A stretch of DNA of 64,000 bases. It comes from RBG-16-49-21 sp040768125 (GTDB lineage: Bacteria; Spirochaetota; UBA4802; UBA5550). Of the stretch, positions 56,556 through 64,000 are shown piece by piece. The notes below the pieces were generated by a model. The model was not told the origin of the DNA. It searched no databases and saw only the letters and a program-made list of their open reading frames with translations. Position numbers and translations under genes: made by a program. The stretch spans positions 342,943 to 406,942 of the forward strand of contig JAXGNG010000004.1 of assembly GCA_040768125.1 (NCBI GenBank), written 5' to 3'. Each line of letters starts with the position of its first letter. Positions within the stretch are counted from its first letter, which is position 1.

Positions 56556-56608
56556 GGTGCCTCGCTTTGATCATCCGCCGGATGACTGAATAATTTCAAT
56601 AACAATTA

Positions 56609-56637
56609 ATTATGGAGCATTCAACGTCAGTTGTCAA
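56609..56637 (-). promoter_or_regulatory. Sigma-70 promoter for the epimerase gene
   Basis: On the minus strand TTGACA (56637-56632), a 17-base spacer and CATAAT (56614-56609, five of six), 54 bases before the start codon. Confidence 0.62.
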
Positions 56638-56797
56638 CGCTTAACGGCACCGTGAAATAAAATATTTTTTCGAACCGAATCGCGCCATGTCACACCCGGC
56701 AGGACGGGAATACCGGTAACATGATTGACGGTAGGGCATCATAGTATAGCATGGACAGGGTCGCGCTTTTCATTGATTTCAGCGGGGAGTAACGGGG

Positions 56798-57448
56798 ATG
56801 AAAAAACCGGCAATTATCATAGGTATCATTATCCTGATCGGTCTCGTCTTTTATATCTGCTCGGGGCCAGATACGGAGAAGAAGGAGGAGACGCTTGTCG
56901 GCATGGAGACCTCGGGTGTCGAGGTAAACCCTGGCAGCCGTGACGCTGAAACGGCAGATGACCCCTTCGTGGGCTACGAGGACACCGACGCGCCTCCGGG
57001 TGACGCGGCGCCGGTCGGGAAGAACACCCTCTCGTATAAATTTGACCGTGATATGACACCCTATGTCTATGAAGCGATGGGGGGGTTCACCAGGATCGCC
57101 GCGTCAGAGGAGATGACCGGTTATGTCGTGAATTTCACGATCAACCGCAGCGGTCTTAACACGTCGGACGCGGGAAAAATCAGCCACGTGCTGTCGATAC
57201 TCCTGCCCACCGTTGTCACGCCCGGAACATTCACGGAACGGACGGGGGGACTCATCGTGCAGTACTTCGGACCGGAGCCCGGCATATACTACGAGCTGGA
57301 CCAGGACTCGCCCTTTTCGATCACCATCCAGGAATGGGGCGGCCCGGGGGGAAGGGCCCGGGGATACTTTTCCGGCACCCTCAAATCGAACCAGACCTCG
57401 GGAAGGGTCATGCTGCACGATGGAAGGTTTGACGCCTCGATTCGGTGA
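56798..57448 (+). CDS. Unrecognised membrane-anchored or lipid-modified protein
   Basis: A 216-residue protein with an N-terminal hydrophobic stretch ending in FYICSG (Cys21), a possible but non-standard lipobox; otherwise it is a membrane anchor. Residues 25-75 are acidic and low in complexity, a likely linker. The soluble part (80-216) appears beta-rich (VVNFTINRSGLNTS, GRVMLHDGRFD). No family recognised. The ATG follows GGGGAGTAACGGGG. Confidence 0.7.
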   Translation: MKKPAIIIGIIILIGLVFYICSGPDTEKKEETLVGMETSGVEVNPGSRDAETADDPFVGYEDTDAPPGDAAPVGKNTLSYKFDRDMTPYVYEAMGGFTRIAASEEMTGYVVNFTINRSGLNTSDAGKISHVLSILLPTVVTPGTFTERTGGLIVQYFGPEPGIYYELDQDSPFSITIQEWGGPGGRARGYFSGTLKSNQTSGRVMLHDGRFDASIR

Positions 57449-57475
57449 TTCCCGCTGACCCTGCAATCTTTCCTC

Positions 57476-57509
57476 TTGACTTATTGTACATCGGTTTGGA
57501 ATATGTACA
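57476..57509 (+). promoter_or_regulatory. Candidate promoter and inverted repeat upstream of the fused acyl-CoA synthetase
   Basis: TTGACT (57476-57481) is followed by an inverted repeat TGTACAT (57485-57491) and ATGTACA (57503-57509) separated by 11 bases. A -10 box at proper distance (GAATAT, 57499-57504) is weak. The repeat could be an operator, but it differs from the one at 21.05 kb. Confidence 0.35.
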
Positions 57510-57644
57510 CAAATACGTTGTCCCGGCACAGGCGGTGTGGGAGCGTTTGCGCGTCATTATTGCTTTGCGCGCCGTTTTACGGTCCAGCATTCGCTGGCTA
57601 TCCATGCTGCCACGCGGGGACGGCATTGCAACCGAGAGGGGCCA

Positions 57645-59798
57645 ATGACGACCAATCCCTTGCACCACCTGATGAATCCCGCCTCGATCGCCATAGCCGG
57701 GGCCGGGAACAATTTCATGAAAATGGGCACCATGCACGCCCTGAGCATCGTGAAGGACGGGTATTCCGGGAAACTGTACCCCGTCCATCCCCGCGAGAAG
57801 AGCGTCATCGGGATCCCGGCGTATCCCTCCGTTGCGGACCTCCCTGAAACGCCGGACCTGGCGTTTCTCGTGGTGCCGGCCACCCAGGTGCTGCCGCTCA
57901 TGGAGGAGTTCGGGGCCCGGGGCACCCGGAGCGCCGTCATCATCACCGCGGGATTCGGGGAAACGGGCCGGGAGGGAATGCGCATGCAGGAGCGTCTCCT
58001 GGAGATTTCGCGTGAATACGGCATACGCTTTCTCGGCCCCAACTGCATGGGGATCATCAACACCTCAATTGCATTGAACACCACGGTAATGCCCTACACC
58101 TTCGGCGAGGGGTCCCTGGGATTCGCGTCCCAGAGCGGCACCTATGTCACCCAGTCGATACCCTACCTGGGTGAGCACGGTATTCGCTTCAGCAAGGCGA
58201 TAAGCGTGGGGAACAGCGCGAACATCGATATCATCGACGCCCTGGAATACATGGGGGAGGACGATAAAACGAAAGCGATATCCCTCTATATCGAGGGTCT
58301 GAAAGACATATCCCGCTTCATAGAGGTTGCGAGGAAGATTACCCCCGTGAAGCCGGTCCTGGCGCAGTACGTGGGTGGGTCCGGGGCCGGGGCCAGGTCA
58401 AGCCTCAGCCATACCGGCTCCATGGCGGCGCCGGACCATCTCTATGACGGGCTTTTCCGCCAGTCCGGCATCATCCGCGCCGGTTCCGTCGAGGAGCTCT
58501 ACCACTACGGGAACATGCTCGCGGTCCAGCCTCCCATCCGTGGCAGGCGCATCGGCGTGGTGACCAATTCCGGGGGGCCCGGCTCGGCCATGGCGAACGT
58601 CCTGGAACAGGGTGGTTTCGAGGTGCCGGAATTCTCACCGGAGCTCCAGGAGAAGATCCGCCCCCTCATGCCCCCTCATGCCCCCTGCGGCAATCCCGTG
58701 GACCTGACTTTCAGCATGGACATCGAGGTGCTCTCCGTGAAGATCCCGCAGCTGGTGCTGGGGAGCGGCGAGGTGGACGGTATTACCATGCACGGCGTGA
58801 TGCGGTCGGGTTTTCTCGTCGCGGCGTACGACCACGTGAAGGATTTCATCGGCGGGGCATCCGTTGAGACGCTTCTCAAGACGCTTCCCGATAATTCCGT
58901 GAAGAACGTGGAAACCCTGAAGGCGGCGGCGCGCCCCGTTGCGGTGTCGAGCTTTTACGGCCGCTCCGACGACTATACCAGGGCCTACCAGGACGGCGGC
59001 ATCCCGGTCTTCGACGCTCCCGAAAAGGCCGCGGGGGCCATGCTGAGCCTCCTGCGGCACCTGGAAGTCCGCGAGCGGCCTCCCTGGAAACGGCCGGAGG
59101 TTCCCCGTCCCCCGGAGGAGGCGTCGCGGATCATCGAGGCGTGCCTCGCGCGGGGCCAGGCCAATTGCGATGAGCACGAATCGAAGCTCATCCTCAAGGC
59201 CTGGGGCCTTCCCGTGCCCGAGGAGATCCTTGCCGCGTCGGTAGACGAGGTGGCCGAGGGCGCCCGGGCCATAGGCTTCCCCCTGGCGGTCAAGGCATGC
59301 GCTCCCGACATACTCCACAAGACCGGGAAGGGGCTCATGCATCTCAACGTTTCATCCGTGGACGGCGCGGTGGAATCATTTCAAAAAATTCGCGCGGCCG
59401 CGGGACGCGATGTCCCCGTTCTCATGGGTCCCATGGCGCGGGGTGAGCGCGAGTTCGTGGCCGGGGCCGTGCGACCGGATGGGTTCGTGGCCTCCGTGAT
59501 GTTCGGACTCGGGGGCATCTTCACCGAGGCCCTGGGCGACGCGCTTTTCAGGCCCGCGCCCCTTTCCGAAGACGACGCCGCGGAGATGATAGGGCAGATT
59601 CGGTCACGGAAGCTCCTGGGGCCCTTCAGGGGGATGCCGGGGGTCCGCGTTGACCTTCTCGCCAGGGCCCTCCATATCCTGAGCCTGATCCCCCTGGCGC
59701 ATCCCGGCGTGGCGGAGATCGACATCAATCCGATCATCATCGAGGGCGATTCCCCCGTCGTGGTCGACGCCCTGGTGATACTGGGACCCCGGCAGTAG
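57645..59798 (+). CDS. Fused NDP-forming acyl-CoA synthetase (alpha-beta)
   Basis: A 717-residue single-chain version of the two-subunit enzyme at 21-23 kb. Residues 1-460 are the CoA-binding and ligase domains, with the phosphorylated His256 in SLSHTGSMA. Residues about 495-715 are the ATP-grasp part with PLAVKACAPDILHKTGKG, GEREFVAGAV, GLGGIFTEAL and EIDINPIIIE. ATG 57645 lies behind GAGAGGGG; the frame runs back to a GTG at 57537 without family resemblance. Coding bases 58661-58687 contain a tandem 10-bp repeat (CCCCCTCATG). Acyl substrate unknown. Confidence 0.92.
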   Translation: MTTNPLHHLMNPASIAIAGAGNNFMKMGTMHALSIVKDGYSGKLYPVHPREKSVIGIPAYPSVADLPETPDLAFLVVPATQVLPLMEEFGARGTRSAVIITAGFGETGREGMRMQERLLEISREYGIRFLGPNCMGIINTSIALNTTVMPYTFGEGSLGFASQSGTYVTQSIPYLGEHGIRFSKAISVGNSANIDIIDALEYMGEDDKTKAISLYIEGLKDISRFIEVARKITPVKPVLAQYVGGSGAGARSSLSHTGSMAAPDHLYDGLFRQSGIIRAGSVEELYHYGNMLAVQPPIRGRRIGVVTNSGGPGSAMANVLEQGGFEVPEFSPELQEKIRPLMPPHAPCGNPVDLTFSMDIEVLSVKIPQLVLGSGEVDGITMHGVMRSGFLVAAYDHVKDFIGGASVETLLKTLPDNSVKNVETLKAAARPVAVSSFYGRSDDYTRAYQDGGIPVFDAPEKAAGAMLSLLRHLEVRERPPWKRPEVPRPPEEASRIIEACLARGQANCDEHESKLILKAWGLPVPEEILAASVDEVAEGARAIGFPLAVKACAPDILHKTGKGLMHLNVSSVDGAVESFQKIRAAAGRDVPVLMGPMARGEREFVAGAVRPDGFVASVMFGLGGIFTEALGDALFRPAPLSEDDAAEMIGQIRSRKLLGPFRGMPGVRVDLLARALHILSLIPLAHPGVAEIDINPIIIEGDSPVVVDALVILGPRQ

Positions 59799-59808
59799 CG
59801 GGGGGCGG

Positions 59809-61308
59809 CTACAATTCCCTGATCCACGCGGTGACGAGTCCGTCCATGACGCTTCGCGCGCCATTGTGCCACGCGGCGACGCGCCTCGACCATTCCTTGT
59901 TTCTTCGATCGGGATCGCCGTCGTAGCGTCGGCGCGTTTCGATGTCGTTCACGAAGACGACGAAGGCCATGTCCCTGCCTTTCGCCGTGTGGAGATACCC
60001 CGCGAGACCCTGGGCGAAATTGATCGTGCCGGTCTTCGCCCATACATGAAAGGCGGTCTCGGGGCGCCCCAGGCGCCGCGCCAGGGACCAGGTCCATCCC
60101 GAGGCGGGGAGCAGATAGCGAAACCGCCTGCTGCCGTAATCACGGCTGTCGGCGTAGACAAGGAAGGCCAGCATCTGCTCCGGGGATATCCTGCTCGTTG
60201 CCGTGAGGCCGGACCCGTTGGCGAGGCGGAGGCCCTCCCAGCGCACGCCCCGCATCCTGCCGGAAAGATACTTCTCCATGGCGCGGCCCGATTCTTCGAG
60301 GGTGAGGGCTTTCCCGGATATTTTTTTCGCCGCCGAGAGGAGCATCAGCTCCGAGGTGAGGTTGATGCTGTAGGTGAGGGTCGTGTCGATGGTGCCGGCG
60401 AGGCGGCCACCCAGATGGACCGAGAGGGCGCGCGCCCGTGCCGGCATGGTTCCCGCCTCGGGCGGGGGCAGGGTGATCCCCCTCATGGCGCAGAGCCTGG
60501 CAAAGAGCTGCGCCGTGTAAAGCCCGGGTCGCTTCACGGGGAGACGGTCGCTGCCGCTCGACTTTTCCTCGGGAGAGAGGAGCCATGTTTCGATTCCTCC
60601 CGCATCACGGTAGGCGAAGGTCACGTTTTCCCTGAGCGCGTCGCCGGAAATGCCGGCCCTGTTCATCGGGAGGGTCGGGATAAGGTAAATATCCGTCGAA
60701 CCGGATTTCCTGTCACGCTTCCACTCGGCGACGATGGAGTTATAATCGAGGGACAGGGCGCTCAGGCCTGCGTTGTAGGACACGTCCTGGTCCATGCCTT
60801 CGTCTATCTGCCGTGTCACCGCAAGCTCGCTCTCGTCGAAAAAGAATTTTCCCGATACCCTGACGATGCCCTTTCCTTCGATGTCGTCGATCATTCCCAT
60901 CAGGTCACTGACGCCGAGGAGGGGCTCGCCGGTGCCTTTGAGCCAGAGGTCGCCATGAAGCGTGCCGTCCCTGACAGAACCGCGATAGCCGAGTGTCGTT
61001 TCGAACCGGTGTTCCGGTCCGAGAACGTCAAGCGCCGTGATGGCCGTGGGGACCTTCGAGGTGGAGGCGGGGATGAATCCCGAGGCCCTGTTGTGGGCCC
61101 TGATGACCAGGGCGCGGTCAAGGTCATAGAGGATGAACCCCACGTGTTCGGGGGGCATGCCCCCGATGATGGCACGTTCTGATTGCGGGAAAGGATCGGG
61201 GGGTCCGAAGGATATGTCCATGTCAACGGGACCGGGTTCGCAGGCCGCGAAGAGCGTGATAATGGATGAAAGCACGAGTGCCTGAACATGAAATAGCGGA
61301 AAGCGCAC
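59809..61308 (-). CDS. D-alanyl-D-alanine carboxypeptidase/endopeptidase (PBP4/DacB type)
   Basis: A 499-residue class C penicillin-binding protein. The active site Ser82-x-x-Lys85 is in PASTSKVPTA, the SxN motif is near YNAGLSALSLDYNSI or ANGSGLT, and the third box is KTGTINFAQGLAGYL. It appears to be a lipoprotein: signal ending FAACEPG with Cys23. The GTG at 61308 has a strong GGAGGGATC; the longer frame from ATG 61341 has none. It converges with the acyl-CoA synthetase gene. Confidence 0.92.
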   Translation of the reverse strand: MRFPLFHVQALVLSSIITLFAACEPGPVDMDISFGPPDPFPQSERAIIGGMPPEHVGFILYDLDRALVIRAHNRASGFIPASTSKVPTAITALDVLGPEHRFETTLGYRGSVRDGTLHGDLWLKGTGEPLLGVSDLMGMIDDIEGKGIVRVSGKFFFDESELAVTRQIDEGMDQDVSYNAGLSALSLDYNSIVAEWKRDRKSGSTDIYLIPTLPMNRAGISGDALRENVTFAYRDAGGIETWLLSPEEKSSGSDRLPVKRPGLYTAQLFARLCAMRGITLPPPEAGTMPARARALSVHLGGRLAGTIDTTLTYSINLTSELMLLSAAKKISGKALTLEESGRAMEKYLSGRMRGVRWEGLRLANGSGLTATSRISPEQMLAFLVYADSRDYGSRRFRYLLPASGWTWSLARRLGRPETAFHVWAKTGTINFAQGLAGYLHTAKGRDMAFVVFVNDIETRRRYDGDPDRRNKEWSRRVAAWHNGARSVMDGLVTAWIREL

Positions 61309-61469
61309 CTTGATCCCTCCTGAAAAACAAATGGTTTCCACGACACTATCACGTTAACAGGGTGGTGTCGCCACTTTTTTTAGAAAAACAGCGCGGGACG
61401 GTAATGCCAGGCCAGAAATTATATTGAAATAATGATTTCGGCGGGTTAACTTGGTCGCGGAGGCGCGCC

Positions 61470-61850
61470 ATGAAGCACTATGAGGACATCGAATCAGACG
61501 ACTCCTTCGACATGGCGGTGGAATGGATGCGCCAGGGGAACCTGGAAAAGGCCGAGCGGCACCTGAACCGGAGCATCGAGCTCAATCCGCGTTTTACCTA
61601 CGCCTATATCGCCCTCGCGCGGGTCTACGCCTCGCAAAAACGATACTCCGACGCCGTGCACGTCCTGAAGCGCGCCACGCGCATCGATCCAGAATTCTCC
61701 CGGCTCCGGTACCTCATGGCGAAGTACGCGTACCGGAACGGGGACTACCGCAGCGCCCTCGGGCATATCGACCGGGCGATGGAAACCGACGCCAGCGAGC
61801 TCTACCGCCTTGCCAGGGATATCATCGAGGGACGATACCGCGGAGGGTAG
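61470..61850 (+). CDS. Small TPR-repeat protein
   Basis: A 126-residue protein with three tetratricopeptide-like helix pairs (AVEWMRQGNLEKAERHLNRSIELNP, then AYIALARVYASQKRYSDAV, then RYLMAKYAYRNGDYRSAL). No signal peptide is visible, so it is probably cytosolic and acts in protein-protein contact. Partner unknown. It converges with the small barrel gene. Confidence 0.88.
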   Translation: MKHYEDIESDDSFDMAVEWMRQGNLEKAERHLNRSIELNPRFTYAYIALARVYASQKRYSDAVHVLKRATRIDPEFSRLRYLMAKYAYRNGDYRSALGHIDRAMETDASELYRLARDIIEGRYRGG

Positions 61851-61864
61851 CCCGTGCGCCACGG

Positions 61865-62599
61865 TCAGAAGAGCACCGTTGTCCCGAAGACGGCGTAGTG
61901 GAAAAGGGAGAAGGTGAAGACCTTGCTGTTGTCCGCTCCGCCCTCCAGTATGCGGTATCCCGCCTTGAGGATCACATGGTCGTTGACATGGTACTGGATC
62001 GCCGCGAGGGCGTCCTCGGCGCGCCCCACGGGGCCCACGAGCCAGTCGACGTCCAGGAGAAGGCTCACCTGGGGAACGAACCGCCACTGGAGGCGCATGG
62101 TGATGAGGGGCACGAACCCGAGATCGGGCCGCGTGGTGCGCGATCCGTAGCTGTCGAGGCGTATATGGGCATGCCTGATCTTCCCCGTGAGACCGATGCC
62201 CACCTCGATTTTTTCCTTTTTTATGAAATCATACCGGTAGGTGAGACGATAGGAGTTAAACATGAATGTACCCGTGATCGGGACCCCCGGGAAAAAGAAC
62301 CTGTTTTTGAAAAGAAGGGGACGGGAGGATCTGCCCCTGTAATCGATCGAAAGAGGGGCAGCAAGAAATGAGATGTTATGCTGCTCCTTGATCGCGTAGC
62401 CTGCCCGGGCGCGGATGAAATACCAGGGTTTTGATCCCAGGACACCGGGTAGTGAAAGGCGGGTTCCGTATTTTCCCGGGATTCTCACGTCGTTGTAGCC
62501 CGTGAAGACAGGGCCGGTTTCAATGTCAAGATAGGGCCCCGCGGCGAGAGGGCCCGCAGCCAGCATAAGAACAAGAAACGGAAAAAAATAGTTCTTCAT
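61865..62599 (-). CDS. Small outer-membrane beta-barrel protein
   Basis: A 244-residue exported protein with a signal peptide (YFFPFLVLMLAAGPLAAG) and a barrel-like pattern of alternating strands, ending in TTVLF, the terminal aromatic used by the Bam machinery. There are no recognised family motifs. With about 220 mature residues it could form 8-12 strands. A promoter lies upstream in the AT-rich region. Confidence 0.72.
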   Translation of the reverse strand: MKNYFFPFLVLMLAAGPLAAGPYLDIETGPVFTGYNDVRIPGKYGTRLSLPGVLGSKPWYFIRARAGYAIKEQHNISFLAAPLSIDYRGRSSRPLLFKNRFFFPGVPITGTFMFNSYRLTYRYDFIKKEKIEVGIGLTGKIRHAHIRLDSYGSRTTRPDLGFVPLITMRLQWRFVPQVSLLLDVDWLVGPVGRAEDALAAIQYHVNDHVILKAGYRILEGGADNSKVFTFSLFHYAVFGTTVLF

Positions 62600-63016
62600 A
62601 GATGCTTCCTTGCGTGTAGGTTTTAGAATGAGACTGGACCATCGTTTGATGGATAATACTAATATACTAAAATGTTAAAAAAGCGTTGTCAAAAATTTAA
62701 ATTAAATTAGAAAAACTAATAATATTATAATAGCCAAGGATATATATTCTTAAAGTAGCGATTCAGGAAAGGTTGGATTAAAAAAATGCGGTGTGATTGC
62801 CAAGATGTAACGGAAGGGCCCTGTCGTTGTTGTGTGGTTAATGAAATGGATATGAGAAGTCGCAGGTAATGGCCTCAATATTATGGATCGCGGCACAGTG
62901 AGTACGCGGCACGGGTCCCCCGGTATCTATTTTCATGGAGACACGCGTGAATGGATCTCGGCGGCTGCTGTCGGCGAGATGGAAGAACACCAGGGTCAGA
63001 ACCCGGAGAAAATCCC
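62600..63016. other. 417-bp intergenic region
   Basis: Holds the minus-strand promoter listed separately and a very AT-rich stretch (62655-62745) including the palindrome ATAATATTAT. The part nearer the nitroreductase has normal composition and no recognisable element. A 66-codon minus-strand frame (62838-63038) has no support. Confidence 0.5.
62664..62692 (-). promoter_or_regulatory. Sigma-70 promoter for the small barrel gene
   Basis: On the minus strand TTGACA (62692-62687), a 17-base spacer and TAGTAT (62669-62664, four of six), with an AT-rich upstream region that could act as an UP element. It is about 65 bases before the start codon. Confidence 0.55.
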
Positions 63017-63877
63017 ATGTTGAATTATTCTGAAGCAATGGCCGTCCGGAGATCGATACGTAACTATCGGGATGAACCGCTCTCCCATGGGGAACAAGAA
63101 GCCCTGGAAGCGGCTATCGCGGGAACGGCGGCGCCCTTCGGCAACGCGCCCCGATTTCAGTTCATCAAGGCAGGCTCAGGCGACGCCGAATCACTCAGGG
63201 GACTCGGCACCTACGGCTTTATCAAGAACCCCGCGGCCTTCATTTCGGCTGCCGTTGCGGGTGACGGGCCCATGGTGCTCGAGGATTTCGGCTTCGCCAT
63301 GGAACGCCTCGTTCTTCACGCCACGGTCATGGGTCTCGGGACCTGCTGGCTCGGCGGCAGTTTCACCCGAAGCTCCTTCGCGGCGAGAATGTCCCTGCTT
63401 CCCGGTGAGAAAATTCCCGCCGTGATCGCACTCGGGCACCCCGCGGAAAAAAAGAGGATGATGGATTCGCTGATACGGAGGGGAGCGGGATCAGACGCGC
63501 GTTTGCCCAAAGACGAGCTCTTCTTTTCCGGGGAATTCGGCGCGCGACTTTCGGAAGAGGAGGCGGGTCCATACGAAAAGGCCCTTCAACTTCTGAGAGT
63601 GGCGCCATCCGCCTCGAACAGGCAGCCCTGGCGCGTTGTGCAGCGGCACGGCTCGTTCCATTTCTACCTCGCCCGCTCAAAGGGCTATTTCACAAGGAAC
63701 AGCATGCTTTTCGGATTCGCCGATCTCCAGCGCGTGGACATGGGAATCGCCATGTGCCATTTCCAGGCCGCGGCTCAGGATCTCGGCCTCGCCGGATTGT
63801 GGAAGCGGGATGACCCGCACATCACTATACCCGAACAGACGGAATATACCGCGACGTGGCACGAGGGCCGGGAATAG
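63017..63877 (+). CDS. Nitroreductase-family protein (TM1586 type)
   Basis: A 286-residue FMN-binding nitroreductase fold with two related halves, as in the TM1586-like branch: RRSIRNYRDEPLS near the N-terminus, GLGTCWLGGSF in the middle and a second PSASNRQPWRVV in the C-terminal half. The electron acceptor is unknown. ATG 63017 has GGAGAAAAT upstream; an earlier in-frame ATG (62951) lacks both a Shine-Dalgarno and family resemblance. Confidence 0.88.
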   Translation: MLNYSEAMAVRRSIRNYRDEPLSHGEQEALEAAIAGTAAPFGNAPRFQFIKAGSGDAESLRGLGTYGFIKNPAAFISAAVAGDGPMVLEDFGFAMERLVLHATVMGLGTCWLGGSFTRSSFAARMSLLPGEKIPAVIALGHPAEKKRMMDSLIRRGAGSDARLPKDELFFSGEFGARLSEEEAGPYEKALQLLRVAPSASNRQPWRVVQRHGSFHFYLARSKGYFTRNSMLFGFADLQRVDMGIAMCHFQAAAQDLGLAGLWKRDDPHITIPEQTEYTATWHEGRE

Positions 63878-63897
63878 GCCGGGACGTATAATTTTTA

Positions 63898-63926
63898 TTG
63901 ACAGGAAAGAGTTTGGATTGTAGTGT
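63898..63926 (+). promoter_or_regulatory. Candidate promoter pointing out of the window
   Basis: TTGACA (63898-63903), a 17-base spacer and TAGTGT (63921-63926). The -10 box matches only three of six, but the same TAGTGT occurs in the promoter at 21.0 kb. Its gene lies beyond base 64000. Confidence 0.4.
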
Positions 63927-63961
63927 GGCAATTGGTCGGACCACCCGACCAAATTCCACAC
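63923..63961. promoter_or_regulatory. Large inverted repeat containing a FadR/PdhR-like operator
   Basis: TTGGTCGG (63932-63939) pairs with CCGACCAA (63945-63952), and outer arms GTGTGG (63923-63928) pair with CCACAC (63956-63961). Within it TGGTCGGACCA (63933-63943) matches the TGGT-N3-ACCA core used by GntR-family FadR-type regulators such as PdhR. It follows directly on the candidate promoter, so it may be a repressor site; a terminator of the nitroreductase gene is the alternative, although no T-run follows. Confidence 0.5.
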
Positions 63962-64000
63962 CGATCCGCCCGGGGACCGGCGTGGGTCGGGTATTGACCG

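Noticed and set aside
57537..57644. N-terminal extension of the fused acyl-CoA synthetase to GTG 57537
   Set aside because: The extra 36 residues do not resemble the family and have no Shine-Dalgarno; ATG 57645 has GAGAGGGG and the normal start.

Overview
The window looks like one stretch of chromosome from a GC-rich (roughly 60%), Gram-negative-type, flagellated bacterium. Signs of an outer membrane are two beta-barrel proteins ending in phenylalanine, a LolA-like protein and several putative lipoproteins. FliS indicates flagella. Several features are common in Spirochaetota: a SpoIIE-type phosphatase with HAMP and TPR, the order proA-nadD-LCP-rsfS, a TMEM43 homologue, and many NDP-forming acyl-CoA ligases and RND/MMPL exporters. 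I regard a spirochaete-like organism as the best guess, not as established. No rRNA, tRNA, CRISPR array or prophage was recognised.

Layout. 1-2.0 kb: the end of a BspA-like leucine-rich-repeat gene, a long hairpin, and a complete IS30-family insertion sequence (855-1961) with 26-bp imperfect inverted repeats and an ATG target duplication. 2.1-8.2 kb: a protein-quality-control block, tig-clpP-clpX-lon. 8.2-12 kb (minus): a methyltransferase coupled to PTS enzyme I, then argC. 12-17 kb (minus): an envelope export set of outer-membrane barrel, LolA-like protein and RND/MMPL transporter. 17.1-20.3 kb: an unusual fusion of an EndoQ-like PHP nuclease with a UvrD/PcrA helicase, ending in a beta-clamp-type motif. 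20.3-23.2 kb: a TetR regulator beside a two-subunit NDP-forming acyl-CoA synthetase whose promoter carries a 17-bp palindrome. 23.2-26.9 kb: an oligopeptide-type ABC importer (binding protein and two permeases, no ATPase in view). 26.9-32.2 kb: a DUF6599-like protein, a PPP phosphatase, a sulfatase-modifying-factor-like lipoprotein and a SpoIIE-type phosphatase.

32.2-39.2 kb: rlmN, PBP1A, an M23 peptidase and two CorC/HlyC-type membrane proteins, closely packed after rlmN. 39.1-43.9 kb: a HIT protein, a spore-photoproduct-lyase-like radical SAM enzyme, prfB with no programmed frameshift, and two unrecognised genes. 43.9-45.9 kb (minus): a possible flagellar chaperone, fliS and purC. 46.2-51.0 kb: a small membrane protein, proA-nadD-LCP-rsfS, a lipoprotein and a STAS anti-sigma antagonist. 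51.0-56.6 kb (minus): a phosphodiesterase coupled to a hybrid histidine kinase, TMEM43 with a textbook terminator, and a TIGR01777 epimerase. 56.8-63.9 kb: an unrecognised anchored protein, a fused acyl-CoA synthetase, a PBP4-type carboxypeptidase, a TPR protein, a small barrel and a nitroreductase. At the right edge a candidate promoter is followed by a FadR/PdhR-like operator, pointing at a gene just beyond the window.

Most genes are housekeeping or envelope genes in short, translationally coupled runs (ATGA, GTGA or TTGA overlaps). The most interesting items are the EndoQ-UvrD fusion with its terminal clamp motif, the TetR-controlled acyl-CoA synthetase, the coupled envelope-export triad and the unrecognised pair after prfB. 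All functional statements come from motif reading, without database searches. Start codons were chosen by Shine-Dalgarno fit and family length.
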